The translations under genes and the position numbers were made by a program. Below, piece after piece: positions 1 through 10,035 of a stretch of 64,000 nt of DNA. This DNA is from Coleophora flavipennella (taxonomy: Eukaryota > Arthropoda > Insecta > Lepidoptera > Coleophoridae), in contig OX369282.1 in NCBI GenBank assembly GCA_947284805.1, positions 4,391,001-4,455,000 on the forward strand, read 5' to 3'. Position 1 is the stretch's first letter, and every line of letters starts with the position of its first letter. The notes below the pieces were generated by a model. The model worked only from the letters and a program-made list of their open reading frames with translations, did no database searches and had not been told where the DNA came from.

Positions 1-600
1 TTGAGAAATTAATAAAAATGACTAATTAACAATGTAAAGATACAAAATGTCTTATCCCATCAATCGCGCAAAACAAATGAACAGACAAGGGCGCAGGGGG
101 TAATTGCGCCGTGCAAGCGCAGTTTGGCCACGCTGCAGATTTCTGAAGGTTTTTCTCAGTGTTTTTTTGTTTAAAACTTATAAAAACTAATTACTGATTT
201 AGTTAGGTAATAAAATTGCCTTTCTTTCCATATCAATTTTTATAAGATTCCATTGGTTTTTTTTTGCAAACAAACATGATCGGTAATCAGTTTTCATAAG
301 TTTAATACAAAAATGGCTCTTATTAATTGTAAGCAGAGTAGGCTGATCTACCTGTGCCTCTTAAATTCAATCACGGCTTAAAAAAGAACCCCATAGCCTC
401 TCTCTAGTCTAGACTTTTTGGCTTCTCTTAAAGAATTCTGCCAATGTCATGTCAGTCATGGGAGTGACACTTAAGCAATGGCCGGTTTTGCGGAATTTAC
501 ATGATTTCCTGATGATGGGCTAAGACAAAGACAACACAAATACCATCACCGACACATAATTACTTCATCTGACCCAGAATGAGGTTTTACATATGTGTGA
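1..600. other. no recognised feature; probable intron of the leftward bZIP gene
   Basis: AT-rich DNA with no convincing coding exon. The minus strand was scanned for the rest of the basic region and leucine zipper that should follow the exon at 676-765, and none was seen, so this stretch is inferred to be intron of that gene. Confidence 0.4.
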
Positions 601-675
601 ATGTCAATTTATGAGTCTATTCCTAACAAAGTAAAATGTTTGGTTTTTGGTTACAAACAAGAGAAACTTAGGTAC

Positions 676-765
676 CTCATTATTCCTTTCCCGCTTCTTC
701 CTGTAGTCATCGTCTTCGTCGTCGGCGTCGCTCACGCCACGTCTCCCGCGCTTCAAAGGAGGCAT
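676..765 (-). CDS. bZIP factor, C/EBP-gamma-like, first coding exon (partial)
   Basis: The minus strand encodes 30 residues, MPPLKRGRRG...DDYRKKRERNNE, then a GAG|GTACCT splice donor at 676/675 in phase 0. A basic N-terminus, an acidic Asp/Glu stretch and then YRKKRERNNE match the start of the basic DNA-binding region of C/EBP-family bZIP proteins, which normally continues AV-[RK]-[RK]-SR and then a leucine zipper. The small size before the basic region fits C/EBP-gamma (insect Irbp18 type), which lacks the long activation domain of other C/EBPs. In that family the protein acts in the nucleus as a heterodimer partner. The frame is open upstream to a TAA at 841-843. An earlier ATG at 790-792 would add nine residues, but the ATG at 763-765 has the better context (G at -3). 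Later exons are outside the window. The donor is not ideal, and the assignment rests on the basic-region motif. Confidence 0.72.
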
Positions 766-1161
766 CCCCAAGTAGGTCTCGTCCAATATCATCAAAACTA
801 ATTGAGCTGACCAGCGGTGAACATCAACAGAATTCCGTCTTTAGAAATCGCTCTGGAAACAAGTGTGTATCAGTAAACAAGTTGTAAAACATTGGCTGAT
901 GCGATCACTGTATTGTATTGTAGGTTTTCTTTGAGAAATATGACGCAATTATTTCGTATTTGTTATCATGCTACAATGTTTTCGTGTTTACGAGACAGAC
1001 TAGCTGAGATACGCACCAATTATTGGAAAATAACTCAAACACAAAATATAAGTATTTTCGCTGCGTAAATAACGTTTTAAGCACTGTTACGAACAATTTT
1101 ACGAAACAAAACAATTTTTTCCTAAAGTTGCACAGCTTTGCGCCACAAATTAATCATAATA

Positions 1162-1169
1162 TGACGTCA
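1162..1169. promoter_or_regulatory. CRE palindrome TGACGTCA upstream of the bZIP exon
   Basis: A perfect TGACGTCA lies about 400 bp upstream of the bZIP start codon on the minus strand. CREs are bound by CREB/ATF and some C/EBP heterodimers. A role in this promoter is inference; the same 8-mer also occurs elsewhere in the window. Confidence 0.25.
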
Positions 1170-1739
1170 CGCACGTAATTTTTTTTTTTTGTTTCTTCGC
1201 CCTTTTAGGGCAGGCTAAGGCTCATTGGCCATACCGCCTAGTCTTCAGTATATGTTTTTCAGCAGTATTATTTTGTAGAATTCACGTCTTCAGTAATTTT
1301 TAGTATATTTTTCAGATTATGTAGTATTTTTCTTCTTTTCAGTCATCAAGGTCACTATTTCTGCACGTTCACATCATATCATTGTCTATAAACTACCTAA
1401 CCTACATACTCTAGCAAAATGATAGCACTTTTGCTAAAGCTTGCACGGACTTCTTGTGGGAACTCGAAACACAGTATACACACTTTTATTTCATTATCCT
1501 ACACAAGAAACACGTAAATGATACTTCGCTGATAAATACACTATCAATATTACACATCGAAAACCACTAAATGTATTTTTTCGGATAATAAAAGAAAAAT
1601 GACAAACTGAACGCTACAAATTCCCGCCAAAAAGTCCGTCACGCACGTAAGTTCAATGACATTGGTGACAGTGACAGATGGGTGGAGGCTGTAAAAATGT
1701 TTACGGCTCCGGATGAAAAACAATTTGAGATAATTAAAA

Positions 1740-1910
1740 GAGAGTAAAAAAATATCTGCCAAGTGCGTGTCTAACTCGCACCAAGTAGGGTTCTGTAGTC
1801 TTCAAAAAATTAAAGTACAATAAAAAAACTACTGGACAGATTGAGTTAAAATTTGGTACACATAATAAGCTAGAAAGATGTCGACTGATGAAGTCTACAC
1901 TCCGACCAGC
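1740..1910 (+). repeat. Rep-E copy (dispersed repeat, 'GCCAAGTGCGTGT' start)
   Basis: Starts with GCCAAGTGCGTGTCTAACTC, then AGGGTTC, then a 'TGGACAGATTGAGTTAAAATTTGG' type segment broken by divergence. Related copies occur near 4915, 25800, 32094, 40580, 42075, 45218 and 45563. The superfamily is not assigned. Confidence 0.5.
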
Positions 1911-2177
1911 GCCCATTCAGCTCCAAAACCCCGAGTGCTTTCTGCTCAAATTACACAATCGCTTTGAATGCCTAGGAGACATGCGAGAATGTGGACAATT
2001 ATAATGACAGATTGGTGGATATTGTCCAAACGGTTGGTCGGGGCTAAAATTTCTAAAACTCGCCGTTCAAACAGAACCAAAAAAATCTCTGAATTCACCA
2101 GCAACCCCATGGGAGAAAGACGTAGAAGTCCCTGACCTGCGACTTACGCCAGTATAATACAAATTGTATTAAAGAGG

Positions 2178-3802
2178 CGATTGAGCACAACAAAGGCTCG
2201 AAAGTTTTCACGAGAGATCTATCTGTTGAACAAAGCCAACTGACCAAGCTAAAGACTGAGGATGGCAGGATCATATCGTCTAAGACAGAGTTGCTGGAAG
2301 AAGTTGAGAAGTTATACGGACAATTGTACAAGACCACACGTTTGCCTTTCAGCGATCTGGCTACAGACCCAAGAGCCAGACGAACCCGACACTATACCGA
2401 AGAAATCCCAGACGTCAGCCTGTACGAGATTAAAATGGCTCTCAAAAAGCTCAAGAACAACAAGGCACCGGCTGAACTTCTGAAAGCAAGTGGATCACCG
2501 GTACTAAAAGCTCTTCAGACGTTATTTAATTCCGTTATACTCGAGGGACAAACGCCTAAGGAATGGCACAGAAGTGTGGTCATGCTTTTCTTCAAAAAGG
2601 GTGACAACATTCTGCTGAAGATTTCACTTCTGAGCCATGTCTACAAGCTTTTTTTGACAGTTATTACGAATCGTCTCGCACGCAGGTTTGACGACCTCCA
2701 GCCTACTGAACAAGCCGGTTTCTGAAAAGGCTTTAGTACCATAGACCACATACATACGCTGCGGCAGATTATACAGAAGACCGAAGAGTACAATCAGCCA
2801 CTATGCATGGCGTTTGTGGACTATGATAGATAAAGCTTTTGATTCAGTCGAAACCTGGGCTGTGCTAAAGTTGTGCCAAATTGGTCATCGATACATCGAG
2901 GTGTTGAAGTGTCTGTATGAAAACGCCACCATGCTGGTTCGCCTCCAGGACCAGAATTCGAAACCTATCCAGTTGCAGCAAGGGGTGAGACAGGGAGCTG
3001 TTATATCTCCGAAACTGTTCACCGCCGCCCTGGAAGATGTTTTCAAGCTTCTGGACTGGGGTGGACTCGGCATCAATATCAACGGCGAGATTCCACCTCA
3101 GATTCGCTGACGATATCGTGGTCATGGCTGAGACCTAAGCACAATGCTCGATAGCCTCAGTAAAGTGTCTCATCGAGTGGGTCTTAAAATTAACATGGGC
3201 AGACGTAAATAATGTTAAATGTCCGTGTCACACCCATCCCTCTAAAGGTTGGAGACTACACTGGAAGTTGTTGACGAGTATGTATACCTGGGACAAATAG
3301 TCCAGCTAGGTAGGTCCAACTTCAAAAAAGAGATCAATCGACGAGTCCAACTCGGCTGGGAGCGTTCGAGAAGCTTTGCAATATCTTCACGTCCCAAATA
3401 CCGCAGTGTCTCAAGACTAAGGTCTTTGACCAGTGTGTGTTGCCAGTGATGACTTACGGAACTGAGACATAGTCGCTTACTATGGGCCTCATAAGGAGGC
3501 TCAAGGTCACCCAAAGGTCAATGGAGCGTGCTATGCTCGGAGTTTCTCAGCGTGATCGAATCAGAAACGAGGAGATCCGCAGGAGAACCAAAGTAACCGA
3601 CAGAGCTCACAGAATCGTTTAACTGAAGTGGCAGTGGGCAGGGCACATAGCTCGTAGAACAGATAGCCGTTGGGGTAGTAAAGTAAAATCGCGGGAAGCT
3701 GATGGATGTGGGCAGCGCAGGACCGGTCGTCGTGGAAATCCTTGGGGGAGGGCTTTGTGCAGCAGTGGACATTTTTCGGCTGATACGATGATGATGATGA
3801 CA
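2178..3802 (+). pseudogene. RTE-clade non-LTR retrotransposon (RTE-1), decayed reverse transcriptase and 3' end
   Basis: Reverse transcriptase remnant in shifted frames. An open stretch at 2291-2725 carries EEIPDVSLYEIKMALKKLKN and the RT fingers (KEWHRSVV...). The motif A region (AFVDYDR, then stop, then FDSVE) is at 2805-2845. Motif B, QGVRQGAVISPKLF, is at 2976-3020, and the catalytic FADD is near 3105-3120 in another frame. The tail from 3500 encodes the family's C-terminus (ERAMLGVSQRDRIRNEEIRR, then the GHIARR region) and ends TCGGCTGATACGATGATGATGATGA. In-frame stops at 2723 and 2830 and several frameshifts make it inactive. It is the longest RTE-1 copy here and the reference for the short 3' fragments elsewhere. 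Confidence 0.85.
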
Positions 3803-3896
3803 CATAATATGTAAGTCGGGGACCCAAAGAGGGACATGTAACATAGATAAATTAATTTTAAACATGGGGGCCACTTTTGAGGGGTAATTAAAAAAA

Positions 3897-3955
3897 AATT
3901 GCAAACTCCATCGTGTAACATATACATGATATGTTACACGATAGAGTTTGCAATT
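3897..3955. repeat. 27-bp hairpin
   Basis: Arms 3897-3923 and 3929-3955 are inverted copies differing at one base (CTCCATCG against CTCTATCG), with a 5-base loop. Confidence 0.8.
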
Positions 3956-4083
3956 TTTTTGAAAGGGTTAGTGGTGCTAAAATAAAAAAAATACATTAGG
4001 CCCAGTAGTTTCGGATATAAGGGGGGAGAAAAGGTAAATCTTCGCCTATTTTCTTAAGTAACTTCAAACTTTTTATCATAATG

Positions 4084-4735
4084 CTTCACATCGCTATTCG
4101 TGTTCGCGTATTTGTCTTATTCGCCCAAATACGACGATGTGAAGTGGCTCTATTCGCCTGTATTTGCCTATATTCTTACTAACGAGACTAATACGCGAAT
4201 ACACGAACACCCGTATCCGCCTGCTTGTCGGTTTTTGCAACATATCAAAGGATTGCGAATATGCTGAATATGTTCGTTTTCCGTCCACACATCGCTCGCT
4301 CAGTAGTGTGCGGTGCGCAACAGCGGCGGACGTGTTTACTTAGTTTATTTACAGCTCTATCGCGCCAAAATGGATTGGACAAATGACCTTGTCATGCGAT
4401 TTTTGGAATAACTATCAAATGCATCCTTGCATAATATAATATGGGACTCATGCATCTCATCAAAACAGAAGTGTCTTCCTATGGTCTTTTAAAGACTTTG
4501 ATTTTATGTACGCATAACATGTATGTACTGGTGATTAGCACAATGGAAATAATAGCCGCTGCAGTCAACACGTCCATCTTTGCGTTAGACGCGTTCGATA
4601 CTATAGCAAAAATATTCGTATATTCGCTGTTCATGAACGATGTGTAGACGGTGTATTCTTGTTATTCGGACTTATACACGAATATATCGAACAAAGCCGA
4701 AAAAAAACCCGAACACCGAATAGCGATGTGAAGTG
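4084..4735. mobile_element. DNA transposon remnant with TIRs and a possible MADF start
   Basis: Terminal inverted repeats CTTCACATCGCTATTCG(G)TG are at 4084 and at 4713-4735. At 4370-4408 a short frame MDWTNDLVMRFLE ends in a stop; one frame over, YQMHPC follows. This resembles the start of a MADF DNA-binding domain, common in PIF/Harbinger accessory proteins. The superfamily is therefore a guess; no clean target duplication was found. Confidence 0.5.
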
Positions 4736-4914
4736 CCAGAATAAAATAATATTTTTTTTTTACATATTTGAGATTCTCAAAACAAGATAAGTTACACGAA
4801 CACGATACATTTTTATCTTTTCTAATTTATTACCCCAAAAGTGGCCCCCATGTTTATATTTAATTAATTTACGTTACATGTCGGTCTTTTGTAACTGACT
4901 TACATATGTGTACA

Positions 4915-5175
4915 AAATTTCAACTCAATCGGTCCAGTAGTTTGTTTGTAAACTCTTTATTGCATTTAAAAACAAATTAGATTTTAAACAACGAATGTCG
5001 ATATAGCAAAAGCGTACTTATCGTGGTTTCTAAGTAAATTTTATGTGACAGACACGAGTGATAGGTACTATAGTAGTTCCGTTTTACCTCTTGAGGCACG
5101 GAACCCTAAAAAACAGCCAAATGCGAGTGGGACTTTTACATTAGGGGTTCCGTCCGTCCTTCCATAATATCCTAC
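4915..5175 (+). repeat. Rep-E fragments
   Basis: Contains AATCGGTCCAGTAGTTTG, a TGACAGACACGAG segment, CACGGAACCCTAAAAA and then a new start GCCAAATGCGAGTGGGAC with GGGGTTCCGTCCGTCC. These are pieces of the Rep-E family joined end to end. Confidence 0.45.
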
Positions 5176-5435
5176 CACTAGTTGTTACACCTGTACTGGA
5201 AAGGGTTTTATTTACTTCTTGTTCGCTGAAAACTGGCAAATGGTAGATGCTACAAACTGAACCACTTTCCCAAAGCATCCCCTGGAAACGGATAAAAAAA
5301 GACTTGTATTTCCATAAAAAGTAATTCGCTTGATCACGGAGAGTCAACTTTTCTTGCTCTGATTGTACCTAATAGGTTCCTCGAAGAGCATATGCGTAGG
5401 TATACGATTTGCTGCTTTACAGTTTTTTTATCCAC

Positions 5436-5540
5436 AATTGTTAAGCTCCGATGATGCCGAAGATGGGGGCGGGGCTTACTAAGATTCCCCAACGCAATAG
5501 GGAACTGGCTATCTCACCTTCACCCACTGTAACACGTGAG
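5436..5540 (-). repeat. SINE-2 fragment
   Basis: CGATGATGCCGAAGATGG...CTTACTAAGATTCCCCAACGC is the minus-strand 3' part of SINE-2. The tRNA-like head is missing. Confidence 0.65.
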
Positions 5541-5659
5541 CGTCTTAAAAGTCCGTTATGCAGTGATGTGACGTCAAGCCGACTCGACTGCCCTATCTTG
5601 TGGCAATTGGTACGGCTGCATGTTAAATAATAATAATTTTTTGTAACCCTACAAACCAA

Positions 5660-6335
5660 AATATGTCTTCATAATATTTTCTTGTACTAACACTCTATAA
5701 ATTACGTTGCCCTAAATAAATGTTTTGATTTAATTTTAACCGATGTAAAAAGATTTCTCAAAGAAGTTGTTACAATAAACCTGTTATCACGAGGGATAGT
5801 AACTCGGGTTCTGCCGGTACGACGTCTTCGTTAGAAATAACCTGTCTCCACAAACCTTCCGTATACTATCTTAGGTTTAAATTTGAATTTCTGTCAATTA
5901 TTCTGTGGTCTGAACGTTGCTCTACCACCACCACAATTTGTGCGTTTTTCTCGCGCGATGTATCTGTTGAAGCCGTACTGTAGAATTCGTCGGTATTCAA
6001 AACAGCGCACCGAACAACGCCGGATTGTAAAATGGCGGCATTTTTTAATGAGGCGACATCACGTTTAGCCGGACTGCAATTCGGCTGAAAGAAAGTACGC
6101 CCCATTGTATAAGGCACCGTTTGGTTTAAAAACTACTGAGTAATATATTTTAAATGAGCGAGCGAAGTGAGCGATGTTAGGTTCAGTCAGGTTTGATTGA
6201 TTATACATTCAAAGAGCCTCGAGTTAGGTACATGGACTATTAGAAACAGACAAAGTTCAAAGTGTCTAACTTGATGTGCTGGCCTCTGTACATAGACTTT
6301 TAAAAACAGTAATTTAGTAGGTACATGGACTTTAA
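5660..6335. other. no recognised feature
   Basis: No coding exon or repeat family was recognised, apart from a short GAGCGAGCGAAGTGAGCGA motif near 6157 that recurs near 58533. Confidence 0.35.
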
Positions 6336-6344
6336 AGCGCCCCC

Positions 6345-6545
6345 GCGGCGTAATGGTTAGTCCATTAGCTTAACATCAGGAGGTCGCGGTTTCGATTCCC
6401 CGGGGATTCTAACTTTCTAAGACTTTGTTTAGTTGGTGGAAGGGCATTTTCAAAGCCCGCTGGCCTAGCTTCCATCATTTTATCTAGTCTTGCCGCCAAA
6501 CATCAATGTTAACAGCACTGACGTGGGAACTAGCACCATAACCAA
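6345..6545 (+). repeat. SINE-2, 3'-truncated, with tRNA-like head
   Basis: The head GCGGCGTAATGGTTAGTCC (A-box like) and GGTTTCGATTCC (B-box like) are followed by the family body AAGGGCATTTTCAAAGCCCG and CTTGCCGCCAAACATC. The A-rich 3' part is absent. Confidence 0.7.
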
Positions 6546-6664
6546 ATATACACTACCTACCTACTTATCTGTTACTGGTTGCACTTTACTTTAGATATTT
6601 GAGAAAATTTCCGTCTGTGATATAATATCTAAAAGTGCAAGATCACATGTCCCATGGCTTCGTT

Positions 6665-6960
6665 ATTTAACAGTAGCTTTTGCCCTCGGTTTCGCCCGCG
6701 AGGAATAAGCTTTTATGGCTCGCGAGTGTGGAAATGAGTTTTCTTCCACTTCCTCGGGTCTCAACTATGCCTGTGCAAAATATCACGTCAATCTGCTGCA
6801 CCGTTGTGACTCGCGACATGCGCGACTAACGCGATCGTGCATTGGAAACTATGTCAGGCTAATTGGTTGTGTGTATCTATCTACCATGAACGACCTCTGA
6901 GCAAAAAATCACCTCAATCCGTCGCTTCCTTGCGACATGAAAGAAATCAACAAAGGCCAG
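6665..6960 (+). repeat. Rep-D copy
   Basis: Starts CTTTTGCCCTCGGTTTCGCC and contains GCGAGTGTGGAAATGAG and AATCCGTCGCTTCC, diagnostic segments of the dispersed Rep-D family. Chance open frames here are not genes. Confidence 0.6.
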
Positions 6961-7151
6961 AGAGCTTTATTAGTTCTCCCAAGACCTGAAAGGGTTGCCA
7001 ACTCACCCAATAAATAATTCGGGATTTAACGGGAAATAAATCGGGACGGGCAAAATAAAATCGGGACTTCTCAAAAAATATTTTTAATCATAGTAATAGA
7101 CCAAAGGTAGGAATTTTCATTGGAAATTTAAGCAACACACATATACAGTAA

Positions 7152-7400
7152 GTCATCATCACATCAGCTCATGTACGTCCCCACCGAGGGGCTTGAGCCT
7201 ACACTGAATTCACACACAACCTTCGAGTTTCTTCGCATGCGTTTGCAGGTTTCCTCACGATGTTTTTCTTCACCGTTTATGAGCGTCGGAAAAACGTACA
7301 TATGAAATCAAAATTCGAGAACACATTAGTACGTGGCAGGATCGAATCACGATCTCCCGGACAGGAAATAGCGGCCCTTAACATTACGCCACCGACGTAA
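7152..7400 (-). repeat. SINE-1, head type ii, internally deleted
   Basis: The minus-strand copy runs from CATCAGCTCATGTACGTCCC (3' end) to GCCACCGACG (head). The GTCGACC...GGGCCCGCG block found in other copies is missing. Confidence 0.75.
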
Positions 7401-8808
7401 GTACCTACGTTTAAATTTTGTTCTTAAAATAATTTGGGATTGAGCGCATTTCATAAGATTTTTATTTTAATTAGGTACGTAATCGTAAAATTCAGAAAAT
7501 GTTTTACTAAAATTAACCCCTAATTCCGATCCGTATCTAACATGTTCCGGGGGTAATCTGTTCCTTTGATTGGTCCAAGTTTTACCACATAAAGAAAAAA
7601 ATCTTTCCGCGTGGACGTTTGACGGCGGAAACGATGCAACTTGGTAAAATACTTGAAGTAATTTTACAAAGCTATTATTCTTACTAAAGAGTTTATGCTA
7701 CAGGCAGCGCTCCGCTCGTCAGCGCTAGAACGCCGTACAGTCGCCGTCGCAATTCGCGCGCCACCCGTGTACACAGTTATAACCGCTAAGACGAGCGCCT
7801 TAATGGACAGGTTTCCGTGTATGGGTAATAGTAGGTGAATAAATGCGTAGGTATTTTCGTTTTATAAGGAAGTGTAATATCTATTATGAAGTAACTAGTA
7901 TCTCATCTGTGCTATTGCTCTTATGGAAATATGAGTGTGTCAGTTTCTTTAAAAAAATAAATAAATACATAAGTAGGGGAGAGTTACAAATTACAGTAAG
8001 TATATTAATATTATGAATTTCGAATAAAAAAAGAATCATCAAAATCGGTTCACCCAGTCAAAAGTTCTGACGTAACATACATAAAAAAAACATGCAGTCG
8101 AATTGAGAACGTCCTCCTTTTTGGAAATCGCTTGAAAACATCTAAATATTGCAAAAAATCTTGACATTTTCAAAGTCAGGCCGGAATCCTGACAGGAGCC
8201 TAAAAATCCTGACATGTCCTGACAAATCCTGACGTCTGGTAAGCCTAACCATACTGTACTCGTATGTCCATATTTACAATCCTGCCCTACGTACTTATGG
8301 GTACTTACAGTACAGATTCGCTGTACCACCGCACCGCAAATATTATCTCATTGCTTATTTACGACCGCCAGCCGTCGCCGGATAATGATACTGCACAATG
8401 TACAAGTCGCGGCGTATAAATTGAAAACAAACGGCGGTCGTTCGCCGATAGTGTCACTTCACGAATGACACAGTCCCCCCTCACTAGCACATAAAAATGT
8501 AATTCATAAAGCGATAGCTCCCTTCAGGAGCTCCTCGCGAGTCACTGAGCGCTTGTTTTGCACTTTCCCCCCTCCCTAGGGGGGAAGTGGCTCAGATGAA
8601 GGGTTCAAAAGTCTTAGCAGACTTGTAATCCAGGGAGGTTTTTAGTGGGTATGCACTAGGCGAGCCCCACATAACCAACCTAGGTTCGGACGTTGGTATG
8701 CGTAACGCATTTTTTAATCCTCCCACCCTTCGAAAAAAGGAACAAAAAAAACGGTCGTTCGCGCAGGTACTATACCATAGAGAGCGCGCGGGTTACGATT
8801 GAGATAAT
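7400..8808. other. no recognised gene
   Basis: No coding feature was recognised. A short run of repeated TCCTGACA units lies at 8185-8235, and a C/G-rich near-palindrome CCCTAGGGGGG is near 8575. Faint hAT-like ends are discussed under rejected items. Confidence 0.3.
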
Positions 8809-9245
8809 AAGATAAATATCCTTTATTGCACACCAATCATACAAAAATGAAAAAAACTTATTAACTAGCAAAATACACAAAGATATGCAAAGGCGAAGAA
8901 GCGTCGGTGGCTCAACCGGTAACGACTCCGTCCATCTAACCAGAGGTACCGGGTTCAAATCTGGATGGCCAATGTACCAATGAGTTTTTCAAAAACTTAC
9001 GTACATATCATTACCGATTGCTTTAACGGTGAAGGAAAACATCGTGAGGAAACCTGCACAGGCCTGCGAAGAAACTCGAAGGTTGTGTGTGAAGTCGACC
9101 AACCCGCACTGGGCCCGCGTGGTCGACTAAGGCCTAATCGCCCTGATTCAGGGTAGGCTCGAGCCCCTCGGTGGGGACGTATATGAGCTGATATAATAAT
9201 GCAAAGGCGGACTTATCGCTTTAAAATAAGACGAAGTAAATTCTT
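8809..9245 (-). repeat. LINE 3' end (minus), split by SINE-1
   Basis: Minus-strand GTGTGCAATAAAGGATATTTATCTTATTATC is a typical LINE 3' end with an AATAAA signal and a TTATC-type tail at 8809-8850. It is interrupted by the SINE at 8896-9198 and resumes at 9199. Confidence 0.5.
8896..9198 (+). repeat. SINE-1, full length, head type i, with 11-bp target duplication
   Basis: Flanked by perfect direct repeats ATGCAAAGGCG at 8885-8895 and 9199-9209. The tRNA-derived head has an A box (TGGCTCAACCGG) and a B box (GGTTCAAATCT). The body contains GTGAAGTCGACC and GGGCCCGCGTGGTCGAC; the tail is GAGCTGATATAATA. Confidence 0.9.
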
Positions 9246-9465
9246 AAGAAAACCGTTCATTCGTAACCATTTTTTCATAAAATAATAAATTGTTATTGTT
9301 ACTTTCTTTTTTTTATAACTCTACAGGACTAAATCTTTTTACCCATCGAAGATATATTTTTTTTAATAAATTGTGTAATTTTTAAAATAAGTAACCGAAA
9401 ATGGCCATCAATTCAATTATGTCAGTATTTACATTATAACCACGCGATTTGTGGATCAATGTGTA

Positions 9466-9697
9466 TACAGAGTGTAAATAAATTGGTGTAGGTCTTCTAC
9501 TGGGGCTTCTACTCATCATTCTAAACAACTTTCCCCAAGGAACCCATAGTCAATTCACGAAAAAAGTTTCGACGCTCCATACCAAAATGCACAAATTTTT
9601 TTTTGCGATTTTTGCAAACTTGTAAAAAAAAGCTGTTCAGTTGAATGAGTAGAAGTCCCAGCTAACGGGACCTACACCAATTTTGTTACACTCTGTA
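9466..9697. mobile_element. HP1 hairpin MITE
   Basis: TACAGAGTGTAA at the left and TTACACTCTGTA at the right. The inverted repeat continues through GGTGTAGG and CTACTCAT on both sides. Non-coding. Confidence 0.75.
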
Positions 9698-9860
9698 TTT
9701 TTTCACATGACTTTATAGAATATTTAAAAAAAAGAATATCTTGAGACACATTTTTTTTTTTTAAATTCGGTCTTAATAAATAATTAAAAAAAGATTCTTG
9801 AACGTAGCGCAAGCGCACACGGCTAGTGATTTACTCCCCCTGCAAAATATTTTTCGCGGG

Positions 9861-9868
9861 TGACGTCA
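9861..9868. promoter_or_regulatory. CRE palindrome TGACGTCA upstream of WAP-1
   Basis: A perfect 8-mer about 90 bp upstream of the candidate WAP-1 initiator. Known as a CREB/ATF site; its function here is inferred from position only. Confidence 0.35.
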
Positions 9869-9952
9869 CCATAAGATACTGCTTTTTTCAACTTAGATGC
9901 CGCGATTTGTACCGTGAACACAACACAGCCACACACAGGTCACAAGCCGCCA

Positions 9953-9958
9953 TCAGTC
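9953..9958 (+). promoter_or_regulatory. candidate initiator TCAGTC of WAP-1
   Basis: Matches the arthropod initiator TCAKTY, placing +1 at 9955 and giving a 77-nt 5' UTR. No TATA box is seen at -30. The sequence at +28 (CGTCG) misses the DPE consensus by one base. Confidence 0.35.
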
Positions 9959-10031
9959 CTTATCCGACAGTTCGTCGCTTTCGTCGTGTTTGATATAATA
10001 CCTATTATAAACTACAGCCAAGGATAATAAA

Positions 10032-10035
10032 ATGG
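10032..10035 (+). CDS. WAP-1 coding exon 1 (ATG G)
   Basis: AAAATGG followed by the donor GTAAGT at 10036. Only the start codon and one base of codon 2 are coding. WAP-2 begins the same way (ACAATGG|GTGAGT), and this parallel decided the start. Confidence 0.75.

Larger units (their letters stand above)
3801..4910. mobile_element. foldback DNA element containing a second DNA element
   Basis: The ends are inverted repeats. CACATAATATGTAAGTC and then AAACATGGGGGCCACTTTTG (to about 3878) are mirrored at 4838-4910 by CAAAAGTGGCCCCCATGTTT and GACTTACATATGTG. It lies directly after the (ATG)n tail of RTE-1. A smaller perfect-looking hairpin at 3897-3955 and an inserted element at 4084-4735 lie inside. 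Confidence 0.65.

Noticed and set aside
601..801. Plus-strand 66-codon frame
   Set aside because: It is antisense to the bZIP exon and has no features of its own.
6345..6415. tRNA gene
   Set aside because: A and B boxes are present, but the sequence is the head of SINE-2, which recurs 13 times. The same applies to the SINE-1 heads.
6988..8250. Large decayed hAT element with GGGTTGCCA ends
   Set aside because: AGGGTTGCCAACTC at the left and a GGTAAGCCT-type right end are only loosely similar, and no 8-bp duplication was found.
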